NCBI GenBank assembly: GCA_949357655.1
Contig: CASHTG010000017.1
Span: 868,001-932,000, forward strand
DNA: 64,000 nucleotides
Direction: 5' to 3'
Origin: Parascedosporium putredinis
Taxonomy: Eukaryota > Ascomycota > Sordariomycetes > Microascales > Microascaceae
Part shown: positions 12,905-24,657 of the stretch, piece by piece
Layout of the letters: each line of letters starts with the position of its first letter
Position numbering within the stretch: position 1 is the first letter of the stretch
Notes under the pieces: model-generated
What the model was told of the DNA's origin: nothing
What the model saw: the letters and a program-made list of their open reading frames with translations, nothing else
Database searches by the model: none
Program-made: the position numbers and the translations under genes

Positions 12905-13550
12905 CTCAAGACTATATTCAACGAGAACGACCCGGGAAATATGAAGCAGAGTCAGACTGTCATTTTCTGCAGCAAGAAAAGAGTGGACAAGCTGAGAGGG
13001 TGGTGGGCGAGAGGAAACAGCTCCCTCCCTCGTGGGATAATCGCCAAATCTTCATTGGTTCAAGCCACTTTATCGGGCTGCAGGGCGTATCAGTTCCGCT
13101 CTTATTACATATACCTCGTATTGAATATGCTGCCCCTGCCATTCCCCTTGTACCTGGATCAAGGCGATAGCTGCAGAGACCATCCACCAAGATTACGATG
13201 ATGAAGTATTCCCCAGATCTAGGCTTTCGGAATTTTTAAATTACCAGGTCCGACGAAATGAATAGAGGCAATAATAGGTACCCCAGAATCGTGGCGTCCG
13301 TAGACATGCAGCATGGTTGGCACAGCTCTCCAGATACCAGAGTCGGGAGTATGAAATCGCTTATACGGGTATATTCCTAAAATACATAACTTTCGTGCCA
13401 ACCCCAGTGCCAGTGGGTCTGAAATTCTACGACGTCGACGTCGCGCGCCTCGATCTTGAATTAACGAGAGCGACCCGCCGACCAAGAAGCTTAGCAAGCG
13501 CAACCCGACTGAAACCTCCTGCTTCAACCACGCCGCTTGAAACCGCAAAG
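12905..13550. other. Divergent promoter region
   Basis: About 650 bp between the start codons of the NDUFAF7-like and PPIL2-like genes. No coding candidate or clear motif was recognised. Confidence 0.45.
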
Positions 13551-15435
13551 ATGGGCAAAGGTATGTCGCTTCCAATCCCCAAATCGAATTCTCACCAAGC
13601 TTTTCCCTTTTCCACCTTTCTTTCACATGTAGCATCCATCTTCGCCCGCTTCTCTTCGCGCAGCCAAATCCAATAACATGTGCTAACCATTGACATTCAC
13701 TCCCCTCGCCTAGGCACGGACAAACTCTACATCACCCACTCCGAATGGTCCTCCTCCGACGCATTTTCCGCCAGCTCGGGCGCCGCCGACCGCGCTAGCA
13801 AGTCCCGCTCAGGCGCATCCTTTCGCCGCCTCCCCTTCAACTTTTGCGCCGCCAGTCTCCAACCCTTCAAGAACCCCGTGTGCACCCCCGACGGCACCAT
13901 CTTCGATATCGAGGTCATTGGCGACTGGCTTGAGAAGCGCGGGACGAACCCCGTCAACGGCGAACCCCTCAAAGCCAAGGACCTCATCAAGCTCAACTTT
14001 GCGCGAAACGCCGCCGGCGACTCGAGGGGCCCCGGCCTAAGCGACGGTCAGGGCGACCTGATTGATCCCGTGAGCTACAAGCCCTTTACCGATAATACGC
14101 ACATCGTGGCTATCCGCCACGGCACCTATGCCAACGTATTCGCCTACGAAACCGTGGAGAAGATGAACATCAAGGCCAAGATGTGGCGGGACCTGCTCGA
14201 CGACGAGGAGTTTACGAGAGCCGACATCATCACCCTCCAGGACCCCCAATTCACACACAGCCGCGACCTCAGCAAATTCAAGTTCCTCAACGACGGCGAG
14301 GACGCCATCCTGACCAAGGCGCAGGTCGAAGAGCGCAAGGCGAGCGGTGTCAACGTCGACGCTCTCGGCAGGATAGGCGACAAGGTCCTCCGGGCCAAGC
14401 AGGCTGTCGAAAAGGCACGCAAGGACCGCGAAGCCGGGAAAGATGTCAACAGGACCACCGCGATAACAAAATCTACCCCGTTGTCCGGTCGGTCGAGCGG
14501 CGGGCTCGGCTCGAAAGCCGTACCCGCCAACGCTGCCATCTACACAACCGGCCGGGCGGCCGCCAGCTTCACCAGCACAGGGCTGACGCCCGAAACAAGC
14601 GGGGAGCGCGCCATACTCACGGACGAGGAGTTTATGCTCAAGCCGCGACGGGTCAAGGTCAAGGGCTACGCGAGGATAGAGACGAATCTGGGAGAGATCA
14701 ATGTCGAGCTGCACACGGACACCGCGCCCAAGGCTGTCTGGAACTTTACTCGCCTAGCGCAAAGGGCTATTATAACGGCGTCACATTTCACCGCAACATT
14801 CCCGGCTTCATGATCCAGGGTGGAGATCCGACCGGCACGGGCCGCGGTGGCTCAAGCGTTTGGGACAAGAACTTTGATGATGAGCTCGACGGGCCGTACA
14901 CGCATACCGCGCGGGGCACGCTTAGCATGGCGAACAAGGGCAAAAATACCAATTCAAGCCAGTTCTTCATTACATACAAGCCTACCCCTCACCTCGACCG
15001 GAAACACACCGTCTTTGGCCGTGTTGTCGGTGGTATGGATGTTTTATCCAAAATGGAGGATGTGCCTACGGACGGCTCGAGCAGGCCGCTTAACAAGATT
15101 GTCATGAAGAGCATCGTTGTGTATCTCGACCCCTTTGCCGAATTTCAGAGACAACGAGGCGAGGAGGAGAAACTAGAGAGGAAAAAGGAAGAGATAAAGA
15201 GGGCGGGGGCACAGAGGACGATCGTACAACGTGGACAGGGAAACGTTTGAGGGGAAACGGTACTTTGGAAACAGAGGATGTAGCTGTGGGAGTAGGCAAA
15301 TACCTAAAGTCTTCAACCGCAGCCTCCGCCCCAGAAGACCCTATAGTCGAAGAAGATGACGCAGCCGATGCATGGGATCGTCCCGTAAAGAAAAAGGCAA
15401 AGTTGGGAGGGTTTGGGAATTTTGATAATTGGTAA
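13551..15435 (+). CDS. U-box peptidyl-prolyl isomerase, PPIL2/CYP60 type
   Basis: Nuclear cyclophilin of the PPIL2 (CYP60) family, combining a U-box E3-ligase-like domain with a cyclophilin fold and associated with the spliceosome. The first coding exon has only 10 nt (13551-13560: Met-Gly-Lys plus one base). After a 153-nt intron (13561-13713), exon 2 runs 13714-15435. About 577 residues. The start MGKGTDKLYITHSEW is diagnostic. The U-box lies at about 38-110 (LPFNFCAASLQPFKNPVCTP, FDIEVIGDWL, NPVNGEPL). The cyclophilin domain is at about 320-485, with GVTFHRNIPGFMIQGGDPTG, SSQFFITY and VFGRVVGGMDVL; the catalytic Arg of FHR and the QGGD are kept. The Lys/Glu-rich C-terminus ends KKKAKLGGFGNFDNW. 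Two frame breaks: near 14763 (caaaggg) and in the run of five G near 15195. Confidence 0.9.
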
Positions 15436-15859
15436 CCGTTAAATATGTACAGGGAAATATAGATTCGTTAAGAAAATAGACATTCATTGTGAGGAGCGCA
15501 CTCTCTCACTTCATAGCCGTTCTTCATGGCTCCTAACCCCGCGTCTTCCAGCTCATGGCGTCGCTCCAAGAAAAAAAAAAAAAGGCATCAAACGATCTCG
15601 TCCCTTTCCTGTTCTTGCTTTCCAAGATGCTCGCGCCCTTATAAGGGAAACAGAGTGAAGTTGAAAAAAAAAAAAGGTGAGGGATGAGGGTAGAAAAGGA
15701 TGAAGGGAAGAAAAAGAAAAAGAAAACACATCTGCTAAGGATAGCCGAAAAGCGCTGTCCTTAGCGTAGTAGTAGTATATCCAAGAACGATGCAAGAGTG
15801 GGGGTGAAAGTGTATATAGACAAGAATTGTTGATCGCGACGCGGCCCCTGTCTACAGCC
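15436..15859. other. Spacer between converging genes
   Basis: 3' UTRs of the cyclophilin and the transcription factor. Two poly-A runs (near 15569 and 15664) and purine-rich sequence; no gene was seen. Confidence 0.5.
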
Positions 15860-18360
15860 TCACTGGGACTGGCTCACCGGAAACGTCTGGCAATCCATCC
15901 CGAGGAATGGAGGCAAGCCAGTCAAGGGGAGCTCCTTGCCGCCACGGCATCTGCCACATTCTTGGCTTGAACAAGACCGGTCTCCATATACACGGCCGTA
16001 AGTCTATCCAATACATACTGCCGGACGGCAGGGGTGCACGTTGACGAGACACCAAGGAGGTAGAGTGGCCAGACAATCGGGCTACGACACGAAGAAAGGG
16101 CCATGAAGAGCGAATCAGTGTCGACACAGTCATCGGTAGGCCCAAGCAGATCCAGGATCGTGGGGGTAAATGGACGAGGGCGGCGTCCGAAAGTGTCCGA
16201 GGCGGGAGTGAAAGGAGAAGGTGAGGGCGAGGGGTGGACAGAAATTGTGGACGGTGGCGATGAGACAACTTGATAGGGCGCGTCATTCGCAACAGTGATG
16301 GAGATTGGCCCGAAGTAGGCCGAATCAAGGCTGGGCTCGGAGGTTCTGATATCACGGGAGCTCACCACGCCAAAATGCTGAGGAATGCTTGCGAGTGTGG
16401 CATCGCGGAGCTGCTTCAGGAGACGACAGGACCTGGCAAGCTGCACTTTGTACTCCATCGGTACCATCTTGAATTTGCGTCCTTCAATAAAGCGAGAAAG
16501 CTCGGAGAGAATCGTTTCATGGACGAGCATTCGAGAAGATCGAAGTCCATTCCAGGTGGTGGCGTTCTCGGTCGAGGTGTAGACGTGGCATACGGAGGCA
16601 AAGGCGATGGGGTTCGGGGTAGAGAGCTCGACTACGTTGTACTGCCACTGGTCTGGCAAGCTTGTCATAAGCGTGATATACTCGTCATCTAGGGTTAAAA
16701 GAGCATGAACAATGTTTTGAGTACCACTAAGCCTACCACATCTCATGTCATGTCTGAGCTGCAGCATGTTGTACATCGGCGAGGCCATCGACAGCTTGCT
16801 GCTGACCGGAACGAGCGCAACTTCCAGATCGTTCCTGAGTTCAATCAGGGTCTCCGGAATGGGTACATCTCGGTGGAGGCAGCTCATGGTTATGGAACGA
16901 CAAAGCATGAGGAACATTCGCACGCCAACTTTTGACTTGAATTGATCGGGCCCTCGAAGCTTCGCGAGAGCCGCAGCGCCTTGCATGTGCCCTTGCCACG
17001 CTTGCATTGTGTCCGGCGAGGAGCCTGTCAACATCTCATAGGTTCCGAGAATCAGCACGGCAAGAAGAGTTCTGTCTTTAGTCGCCTCCTCCGGGTTCAC
17101 CAAGGCATCATTGATGAGGCGTAGCGCGGTGATGTAGCTCTGCCTAGCCCAGTCGAGCCTCTCGGGAGATCCGGTAAGGGTGGCCATCGCCGCGAGTCCA
17201 ACCGCCGTCATGCTCGCCAGCACAGCGTCAACGCGCCGATCCTGCATCCCACGAGACGGCTGCCACACTTCGTAGATAAAGTCGAAATTGTGATGATCAA
17301 TTGTCTCTTCGGCTGCGGTGACGTATCTAGAAAAGAAGAACGCGACGCCCTGCTCTTGAAACGACGGAGAGAGGGTATAGTCGAGGGCAGACGGTGGGGG
17401 CAGCGGCCAAGTGTCCTCCTCGGGAGACGGTAGGAATAGGTCTTCCTCCTCGCTTGACTCCATCTCAGATGTACGAGAAAAGTAGTCGGCCGGGCCTGCT
17501 ATCGGGGGTGGGGTCAAGATCGATAGAGACTTGAGCGTCGGTTCCAACATGGCATCGGTAGGTGATAGCCTCGCTCGACGTCGCTGAATGGGGATAGACC
17601 CAGGGCTCGTAATGTTCGGGGAGTCGTCCCCAGGCGAATCCGGGACGGCACTAGCAGCACCAGGCGAAGCGGAGCCTCTTGCGGCAGAACGAGCTCGGCG
17701 GTCTTGTTTCTGCGGGTCCTTGCTCTTCTTCGTCCCGCTCGTTGGTGAGGTGGACTTGGGTCTCGCTGCCCTCGACCTCGACTTCGTTGCCCTCCTGATG
17801 ACGTGTTCGCTCTCATCGCGGAACATCAAATCGACGATGTTTCTGTATCCGGGACATATCCTGTTGTGTTTTTCGCACATGCGACATCCTGGCATTCGCT
17901 GATCGCACTAACCAACAGACATAACAGTCAGAGGGGCCCACGCCAAGGCCATTTCGGACTACGCAGTTCACACAGATAGAAAAAGATTGAGATGACGTTT
18001 CGGTTCGCGTTCCGAAAGCATCAAATCACGCGAAATAGAGACATTCAAAACACACAGGAGAAAAGGAGAGAAGACGAGAAAGAAGAACAGCTTTAAGAAT
18101 AAGAGAGATCTGTACAGAGGAAAGGGGAGACAAGAGAAAGGAAGAAAAGCAAGAGAGAAGGAAAGGCGCAAAGAAGAGGCCCGCTCTGAAGAATGAGGTC
18201 GGCCCCATGGGGAAAGAAATATGGCTGAAAGAGTATAGGGTGAGAGGGCAGTCGATGCCCCTCTCGTTAGGACGATAGGAAAACGGCGCGCAGTACTCAC
18301 AGCAATCTTTCTCTCCCGACAATTTTGACAGCCTTTCGAAGGCTTGCCGCAGTAGACCAT
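15860..18360 (-). CDS. Zn2Cys6 fungal transcription factor
   Basis: DNA-binding transcriptional regulator. Exon 1 (18301-18360) encodes 20 residues, MVYCGKPSKGCQNCRERKIA; exon 2 is 15860-17907. The intron (17908-18300, 393 nt) is long for this window and splits the Zn2Cys6 cluster: the first two cysteines are in exon 1, and C-DQRMPG-C-RM-C-EKHNRI-C follows in exon 2, giving the standard C-x2-C-x6-C-x6-C-x2-C-x6-C. About 702 residues. After a basic, Ser/Pro-rich region (about 40-130), residues 180-660 form the usual helical middle-homology region, with FFFSRYV, DRTLLAVLILGTYEML and WQGHMQGAAALAKLRG. The DNA target and regulated pathway are unknown. One frame break near 15940 moves the stop from 15922 to 15860, giving an ending KELPLTGLPPFLGMD. 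An in-frame ATG at 18435 exists, but 18360 matches the family start. Confidence 0.85.
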
Positions 18361-19288
18361 GTCTAAGCCGAGAGTTTCCGTCCCCAGGTGCGACTGGGGA
18401 ACCGGTAGGGCGAGGGTGGGTGGAACTGAGATCAAACGATGCCTTCCCGTGGGGGCAGGCGGTATGCTTCTCGAAAGCAGGAGAGGTTGACCAAGGGGAA
18501 ATGCCCGTTTTTGGACGAGGCTGAAGGTAAGCCCTTGCTAGAATTCGGGTCCGAGGGTCCGTCCGACAGTGTTGGAGCCCTAAATCGTCAAGATGAGGCG
18601 TGGCGGTCGGTCGACAAGATCAGCAGGCAGTCTGTCCTGATGAAGCTCCCTTTAGGGGAGCAAGCATCACGAAAGCAAAAGAATGGAAAGAAAGTGGGGG
18701 TGGGGGATATTGAAAAGACAGAGAGCAATCGGTCGCGAGGGATAGCGATCAATGATAGGGGCGAATTTCTCATAAAAGGAGAAGACAAGTGGGAAAATAG
18801 GACGAGAATGTCCGGGACTAGCTTGACTATTATCGCTGGTGAGCAGGGGCTGGATGTGGTTGAGCACAGGTGGATGCGTGTCTCGCCTGTGGCTCGCTGT
18901 GGTGATGGCGGCAGTGAATTGCGGGTGGAATGCGGGACCTCGAAATTGACGGGGCTATGTTGGCGAAATTCAGCACGCACGAATCAACCCCTACTGGATT
19001 AACAATCAGACAAGCCGGCCTGGGCTGGGGAGCCTTGAAAACATAAGGCAGGATAAAAGCGGGAGCAGGAAGAAAAGAGGGGCCAAGCACATTCGGGCAG
19101 AGCAAGGCAAATGTCACGAATGCTACGGAGGGGGAACGGAAAGGGGCCTGACAAGGGATGGGGGTCAAGATGAACTTGGAATGGCTTCGGCTTCTCGTCG
19201 ATCGTGAATTAGTGGTGCGACGCGAGGACTCGGATCACCTTGACAGCAGAAGACTGGAGAGCCATCCATCGCCCAGGTCTTGGAAGCA

Positions 19289-19341
19289 GATGGGGCATGG
19301 GGCAGTTGATGGGGCAGTTGATGGGGCAGTCGATGGGGCAG
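19289..19341 (+). repeat. 12-bp tandem array (gatggggcagtt)
   Basis: Four to five imperfect units of gatggggcagtt in direct repeat (one shortened, one with tc for tt). G-rich minisatellite with no recognised function. Confidence 0.85.
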
Positions 19342-20185
19342 AAAGCAGAGAAGGGCGGGAGGTGGTGTGTTTGGGTGCTCAGGGGTACATACAAGGATTG
19401 ATACAGGGCTCGCGTCTTGACCAATAGTTCTAGCGTGTTGGCAAAGGTGGCAGAGGTGGGTTGGCGTCGACGTGCAGCAAAGACTTTGGGAATGGCAGAC
19501 GCTCGGTGGCAAATGGTTGTTGCAGACGCACGCCGCGGACGAGTCGTGATGGCGAACCACGCGAAAAGCACACCGGCCAAGCAAAACGGATCGGACGTGC
19601 CCGTCGTCGTCGTCGTGGCCGTGCCGCAAGCTTTTCGTCTTGTGGGGAGGGGAAAGGTTGAAATCAATTATGCTTAAATCTTAGCGAGCACGCGTCGAGG
19701 ATTCGGCTGGAAAAGGAAGTTGGGGGCCCGAAGAAACTGGGGTCTTTGTGAATCTTTATTGTGTTTCCAGTCTCCTCCGGAAATTTCGAGACGGTCGCGA
19801 TGCGCTCAATTTGGCAACCTCACACAAGCTTCTGAAGGGGAAAGTGCGACTTTGTAACCTTATCTCGGGAGGCAACCAAGCCAAGCACCTTGTTCCCCAT
19901 TCCTCCCGTGGTCCAAGGGCGGCGCCTTTTTCTCGTACAAACACACCTTACTGCTCTTGGGAAAGACCTCACTCACACCCTACCGACCCCAGGGTTCCAA
20001 TCTAATTAACGGCTGCTGTAAAAATAGAACACGCCTCACCAACCACCACCCGTTCCCGTCGATCGAGTGTGGGCGGGTTTCTTCACCACCAGACGCTTTC
20101 CGAGTGTTGTGCCCCCGCCCCTGCCCCGCCGCTAATCACAATCGCACTGGGAGCTCTCGGCCTGCACAACGCATTTTCCCTCGTA

Positions 20186-20205
20186 CCCTGCCCTGCCCTG
20201 CCCTG
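20186..20205 (+). repeat. Pentanucleotide repeat (ccctg)4
   Basis: Four perfect ccctg units followed by a degenerate fifth. Simple sequence repeat. Confidence 0.9.
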
Positions 20206-22317
20206 CCCGCTTTTTTGTTTTTCAGAGAGTGTTAGGCCCCTTTTTAACTCCATAGGGCTGAGCACAGCCCAGCCCATTTGAATCGTGTTAACCTAGCATC
20301 AACATGGTCAATTGAGTCAAGCTCAATTTCCCATGTGGAGACCATGCACGCAGCCGCCTGTGTCTTGCCCGTTCACCTCACATTCAAACGATGAAGAGAA
20401 CCCGGCGATGGCTCGTTGAGGTCTGTCAAGCTTTGCCGAGCACCATAAAACACAGCGAGCTCTAGGGACGGAATGGATCCAGGCTCCATCTGCCGTGAGA
20501 AAGGTCGGCCAAAGGCACAGCGTGTCCCGAGCGGGGGAAAATGCCTCGATCTATCCGCAGCGACAGCGACCCAGCATTGAGCAGAGACTCCAACCCCGCC
20601 GATGCTGGATTGATCTACTACGTTACAAATACACCTGTCTGAAATTGGGGCTTTTCCAACCCCTCCTTCAATTGCCCTTTGCAAAGATTGGTGCTCAAAT
20701 GTGGCAATGTGACCAGTCCACCACTCCGATTGAGCTGCATGTACGGGCATGCAGTCAGACCTCGAACGCTGGAATCTGAGAAGTGGGATGAGTGGGAAGC
20801 ACAACAGGTCATCCTTGTCCCAAAGCTCGACCTCGGTCGGGTTTCCCTATCACGACGATAGATGTACATACACTACACGACACTCGACCTCAAGCACAAA
20901 CCAAGCCTAGAATCACATGGCTGGCGTCCATATATGGCTTAATCCCGACGAGAGCTAATAGATGGTTAGGCCGAAGACACCAACCGCCGAGGGACGGCCG
21001 TGCTCATTCTTGAGAAACCCCGCCAAGCACTGTGTCGTGGGAGCATCCACAATCCATGTTTTTTTCCTTCTTTTTTGTCACTTCCTTCTTTTCCTCTCGA
21101 TGCTTTTCCGTTGCCCTGTTCAGGGGTGGTAATTGATATCTTGGGGAGAGTTGGGTTGAAGCTTAGACAAGGGGCTGGACCAGCACCAAGCCCAAAAGGG
21201 ATGCAGTTGTGGCTCCAGCGCATCGCCCCCTTCTAGAAGCTCATCTGAAGCTGTGCCGAACCAAACCACGTCAATCAATCCAGAGATCAATTGCTCAGCC
21301 ACCAACAGAGCCAGGGATCGCAAGCCACTCAGCGATACCCAAGCCTCGTTTTAAGCGCCTCAACCCAGCCCACCAAAGCACCTGAACTGGTCTAGCTCGT
21401 GCTGCTTTCCCAAACGGAAAGTGGCTGATCGATCCGAGATTCCAAGACCAATATTTGGTGTCAGTGGCTAGACTAGCCTGGGACCTTTTGTGGCTCCAAA
21501 ATCTCTAGCGGCACCGACGCCTCTCCCTGATAATACCAATGCACACAAGAGCAGCTCGGCTAGCCTGGGCATGGGGAAGAGTCGGCCCGTGCCTCTGATG
21601 GGAGAAACAAAGACATTGGTCTTTTTTCTTTTTCGCTCACTTGCCCGTTTTCGAAAGGATGCATCACCATTGCACGCGCACTCGAGAGGGTACGAGACCT
21701 CGCCTGATTGAGGCGATGGCCAGGCTTTCCTATCGACAGTTGCAACACACAACCGCGATGATTGCTTCTCGGCATGCAGGAATCGGAAAATATATCTTTT
21801 GAGAGGATCTATGTACGTCAAGCAAGGCCCAAACTCGGACAGACGGTAGTAGTAACTTGGTACCCAATTACGGCTGATGAGAAGCCACATCCAATGTTGA
21901 GCCTAAAATCTTATGGTTGTGTAGCTGAGTTTTACCGCGGCTTCCGAGACCGTTGGATCGGGGAAATCAAAGCCCCGGCGGCCGTGTTGTCAACTTCCGG
22001 CCGAGAAGCATCAAACCTGCCCGGCCCAGCTCCACGACTGCGCCTCACGAAGCTGAGCAACTTTGTATGGGTGGGCGGGAATGAGCTAGTCAGTGTCCCG
22101 CACTCAACCAAGGTACAGCCTTGGCTTTCGTCATAATACCCCAAGTCTGGCTTCATTATTGTCGGATCTTAGGGCGGAATAGAAGCCCGAAGCCTGGCGG
22201 CCATGGAACCCACCATCACTATATACGTTGATGGATCTGGCACGTTGAGGCGGGAAAAATGCGCCCAATTTCTCACCCCTCCCCCACCCGGCATCTACCT
22301 AGCCCTGTCTGTGTGCC

Positions 22318-24657
22318 TTATAGAAAGATGGTGAACCATACCAGCAATGCCAATCCGCCGGCTTCAAACCCCAATTTTCCAGCAGCCGAGATGGCCAATT
22401 TAGTTGGCTTCTCATCATGAACAGCCGCGCTACTTGTTGGCCTCACGCGATTACTTCCACCGGCACTTTCCGGATGCGCTGTTCCGTTTGTCGTGCCCGT
22501 CGTCCATGGTTTTCCAACACCCGCCCCAAAGACAGCACCGCCCACTACACTAGCCACAACCGGCACATGTGCATGGATGGGGTTGACGCTAGCCCAAGGC
22601 TCCTCGAAAACAAGCGTGTGCTGCGTTGGCGGTTTTCTAGTCGTCGGCTCAATAAACGAGTTTATGATAGGTGTCGGACAAGGCACAAGAACCACCAAGT
22701 CCGTGATAATATGCACGTAGGCGACTTTCGCATCCGCTCCGGTGCTAGCCTTGAAGATTGCGGGATAGCCCCGGGTGAGGAAGCGCTATCAGAAGACTCG
22801 GAAGGAAAGGTGACTTGAGCATTGACAGGGCACACTGTCGTGAATGAGTCGACGGTGCGGGTGACAATAATCTTTTGCTCCCATCCGGCAGGGCAGTTTA
22901 TCACATCCAGCGCACAACTTGTTATGGTGTAAACCACCGTCGAATAAACAGTAGACGTGACAACAATGTCCAGCCCAGACTCAGTAGGAAGAGTCGCATC
23001 CTCGACAAATACACTTGTCAATGGAATGCTCTCGTCAACACCAGTCCGTGTTAAACCGCTTTCATTCTCGTTGGGCGTGTCCGTTGCTGAAAGACTTTCC
23101 GTTATATTCATCGTCTCTTGGCCAACAGTGTCAGTAGCCGTTGCCGTTGCCGTCACCTCAGCATTATCTTCCGTCTCTGGGAAGGTGGTAACCGTTGACT
23201 CCGGCTTCTCCAAAGTTACATGGATGAGAACAGTACTGAATGAGGCAAGTGGCTCTTGGGAAGCGGCGGGCAGGCCGGGCTGGAAACTCGAACCAGGGTG
23301 AGGGAGTGGAGACTCGGCTCCCAGCCGCACACCGTCTGTCATGGCAAGGCCAGCATCGCTTGTGTGCGCCGGAGCCCCGTCGAGCAGGCATTGTGTCCAC
23401 GTGGGAGAGTTGACAAGGGTCGTTGAAACGGTCGGGACGGCGCCGATGCGGGTGAAATCCACTACGACGTCGAATCGTGCAAATGCGCCGACGTTGAGAT
23501 CGAACCATTCGCGAGTTTGCTGCGTACACGAAACCTGTTAGCCATCACACTTGGAACGGGGGCGGGGACGATCAGTCATGACTTGAAGGGTGTGTTAGTT
23601 ATTCTTACCAGGGCGCAGTCCGGGGTTGAATCTAGTACGGTAACAAATTCGACAATATTGGCGTAGATGCCAATGAGGGCCCCGGCCCCGAGGCCGATGA
23701 GGTCGATGTCAGCCTCGACTCCGCACTGCACACGGAGACGAAGGCTGGCCTTGAAGGTGCCCGTTCCAGTCTTCACCTCTACCGGGATCGACTTCGTGCC
23801 AATTCCATCACTCAAGTGGTTCTCTGAGTTAGCACAAGAACGAGTGCGCGGGGGTTCTGTCTCCTCTACCTCCCACGTTCCGTTTCAGCCAACCACTGCA
23901 CGCAGACTTTGTGACCGACTTACAAGACATGATCAACCACATCCCCAGAGAAGACGTCTGTCTCCAAAATGACCCGGGTGCGACCTTGACGTAGAAGCCG
24001 CCCGTCAAGTCAACCTCGGCCGCCAAGCTAAACACAAGGTCCAGGTGAAAGACAAGCCCAATGTCGAGCCGGGCAGGCCCAGCCCAACGGGCGAGTTGGA
24101 GCTGAAAAGGTCGATAGCGTAGGTGGCTCCTGCGCTCGCCTTGATGCCGATATTTACGTAGGCCTCTACCCCGTCGAACTCGAGGCGTACTACGGGTTCA
24201 AAGACATTTTCGGTCGTCAACTTGGCTGTAACTGTGCCTTTGGTCCAGCACTCAAGGCAAGTCACCTCCAGATCAACGTGCTTCGGTTGGAGTTCATCAA
24301 CTTCGGTCCAGGAGCTGTTGCAGCCGCCTCACGGGGCGAAGTGTCAGCGCATGTTGCGTCTCTCTCCCCCAAGCCCTCCCCGGAATCCTTTCGCTTACCC
24401 GTCGGTAAAGAGGGCCCGAGTCGAAGCAAGAAACGGAAGATGACTTACCCGCCAAACAGTACTTCATTACTCCACTGTCTCTCGAGGGAGAAGTCCGCGG
24501 ACAGTCGCTTCTCAAGATGGCCGCTCCGTGCAACCTCCATCGGGTCGCGAACAGCGAGTTCGTTCAGGACTTTCACATCCACCGCCACGGGCCCAGCCGT
24601 GGACAGGCGGCTCACCATGAGAAGCGCCAGGAGGGCGCGAAGCGGGTTAATAATCAT
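22318..24657 (-). CDS. Secreted or GPI-anchored surface protein, family not firmly identified
   Basis: Exon 1 is 24449-24657, starting with a signal peptide (MIINPLRALLALLMVSRLSTA). Introns are 24315-24448 (gtaag...acag) and 23535-23608 (gtaag...taacag). A third intron starts at 23923, but its acceptor near 23822 is unclear. The middle of the protein is a beta-rich domain opening VTCLECWTKGTV and containing FDGVEAYVNIGIKASAGATY, LTGGFYVKVAPGSF, KASLRLRVQCGVEADIDLIG and DSTPDCAL. A long Thr/Ser-rich stalk follows (TATATATDT, VVTSTVYSTVVYTITSC). The last exon ends in a hydrophobic segment (GGLALLVWFTIFL), suggesting a GPI signal or membrane anchor. The central domain resembles the DUF7223-type repeats of fungal surface proteins, but I would not insist. 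Three frame breaks fit one missing base each: near 24078, near 23966 (tttt run) and near 22775 (gggg run). Confidence 0.6.

Larger units (their letters stand above)
18361..22317. other. 4-kb gene-free region upstream of the Zn2Cys6 gene
   Basis: No conserved coding signal on either strand. Frames of up to 187 codons exist but have no domain-like features and overlap antisense frames of similar length. It contains a 12-bp tandem array (19289-19341) and a ccctg array (20186-20205). The long upstream region would fit a regulated transcription-factor promoter. Confidence 0.5.

Noticed and set aside
15922..15924. Unshifted stop of the Zn2Cys6 gene as the true end
   Set aside because: The shifted frame after about 15940 continues with a conserved-looking ending (KELPLTGLPPFLGMD) to 15860 and makes the coding length a whole number of codons.
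18439..19002. 187-codon plus-strand frame upstream of the Zn2Cys6 gene
   Set aside because: Overlapped by antisense frames of similar length; no conserved motif; lies in the regulator's promoter.
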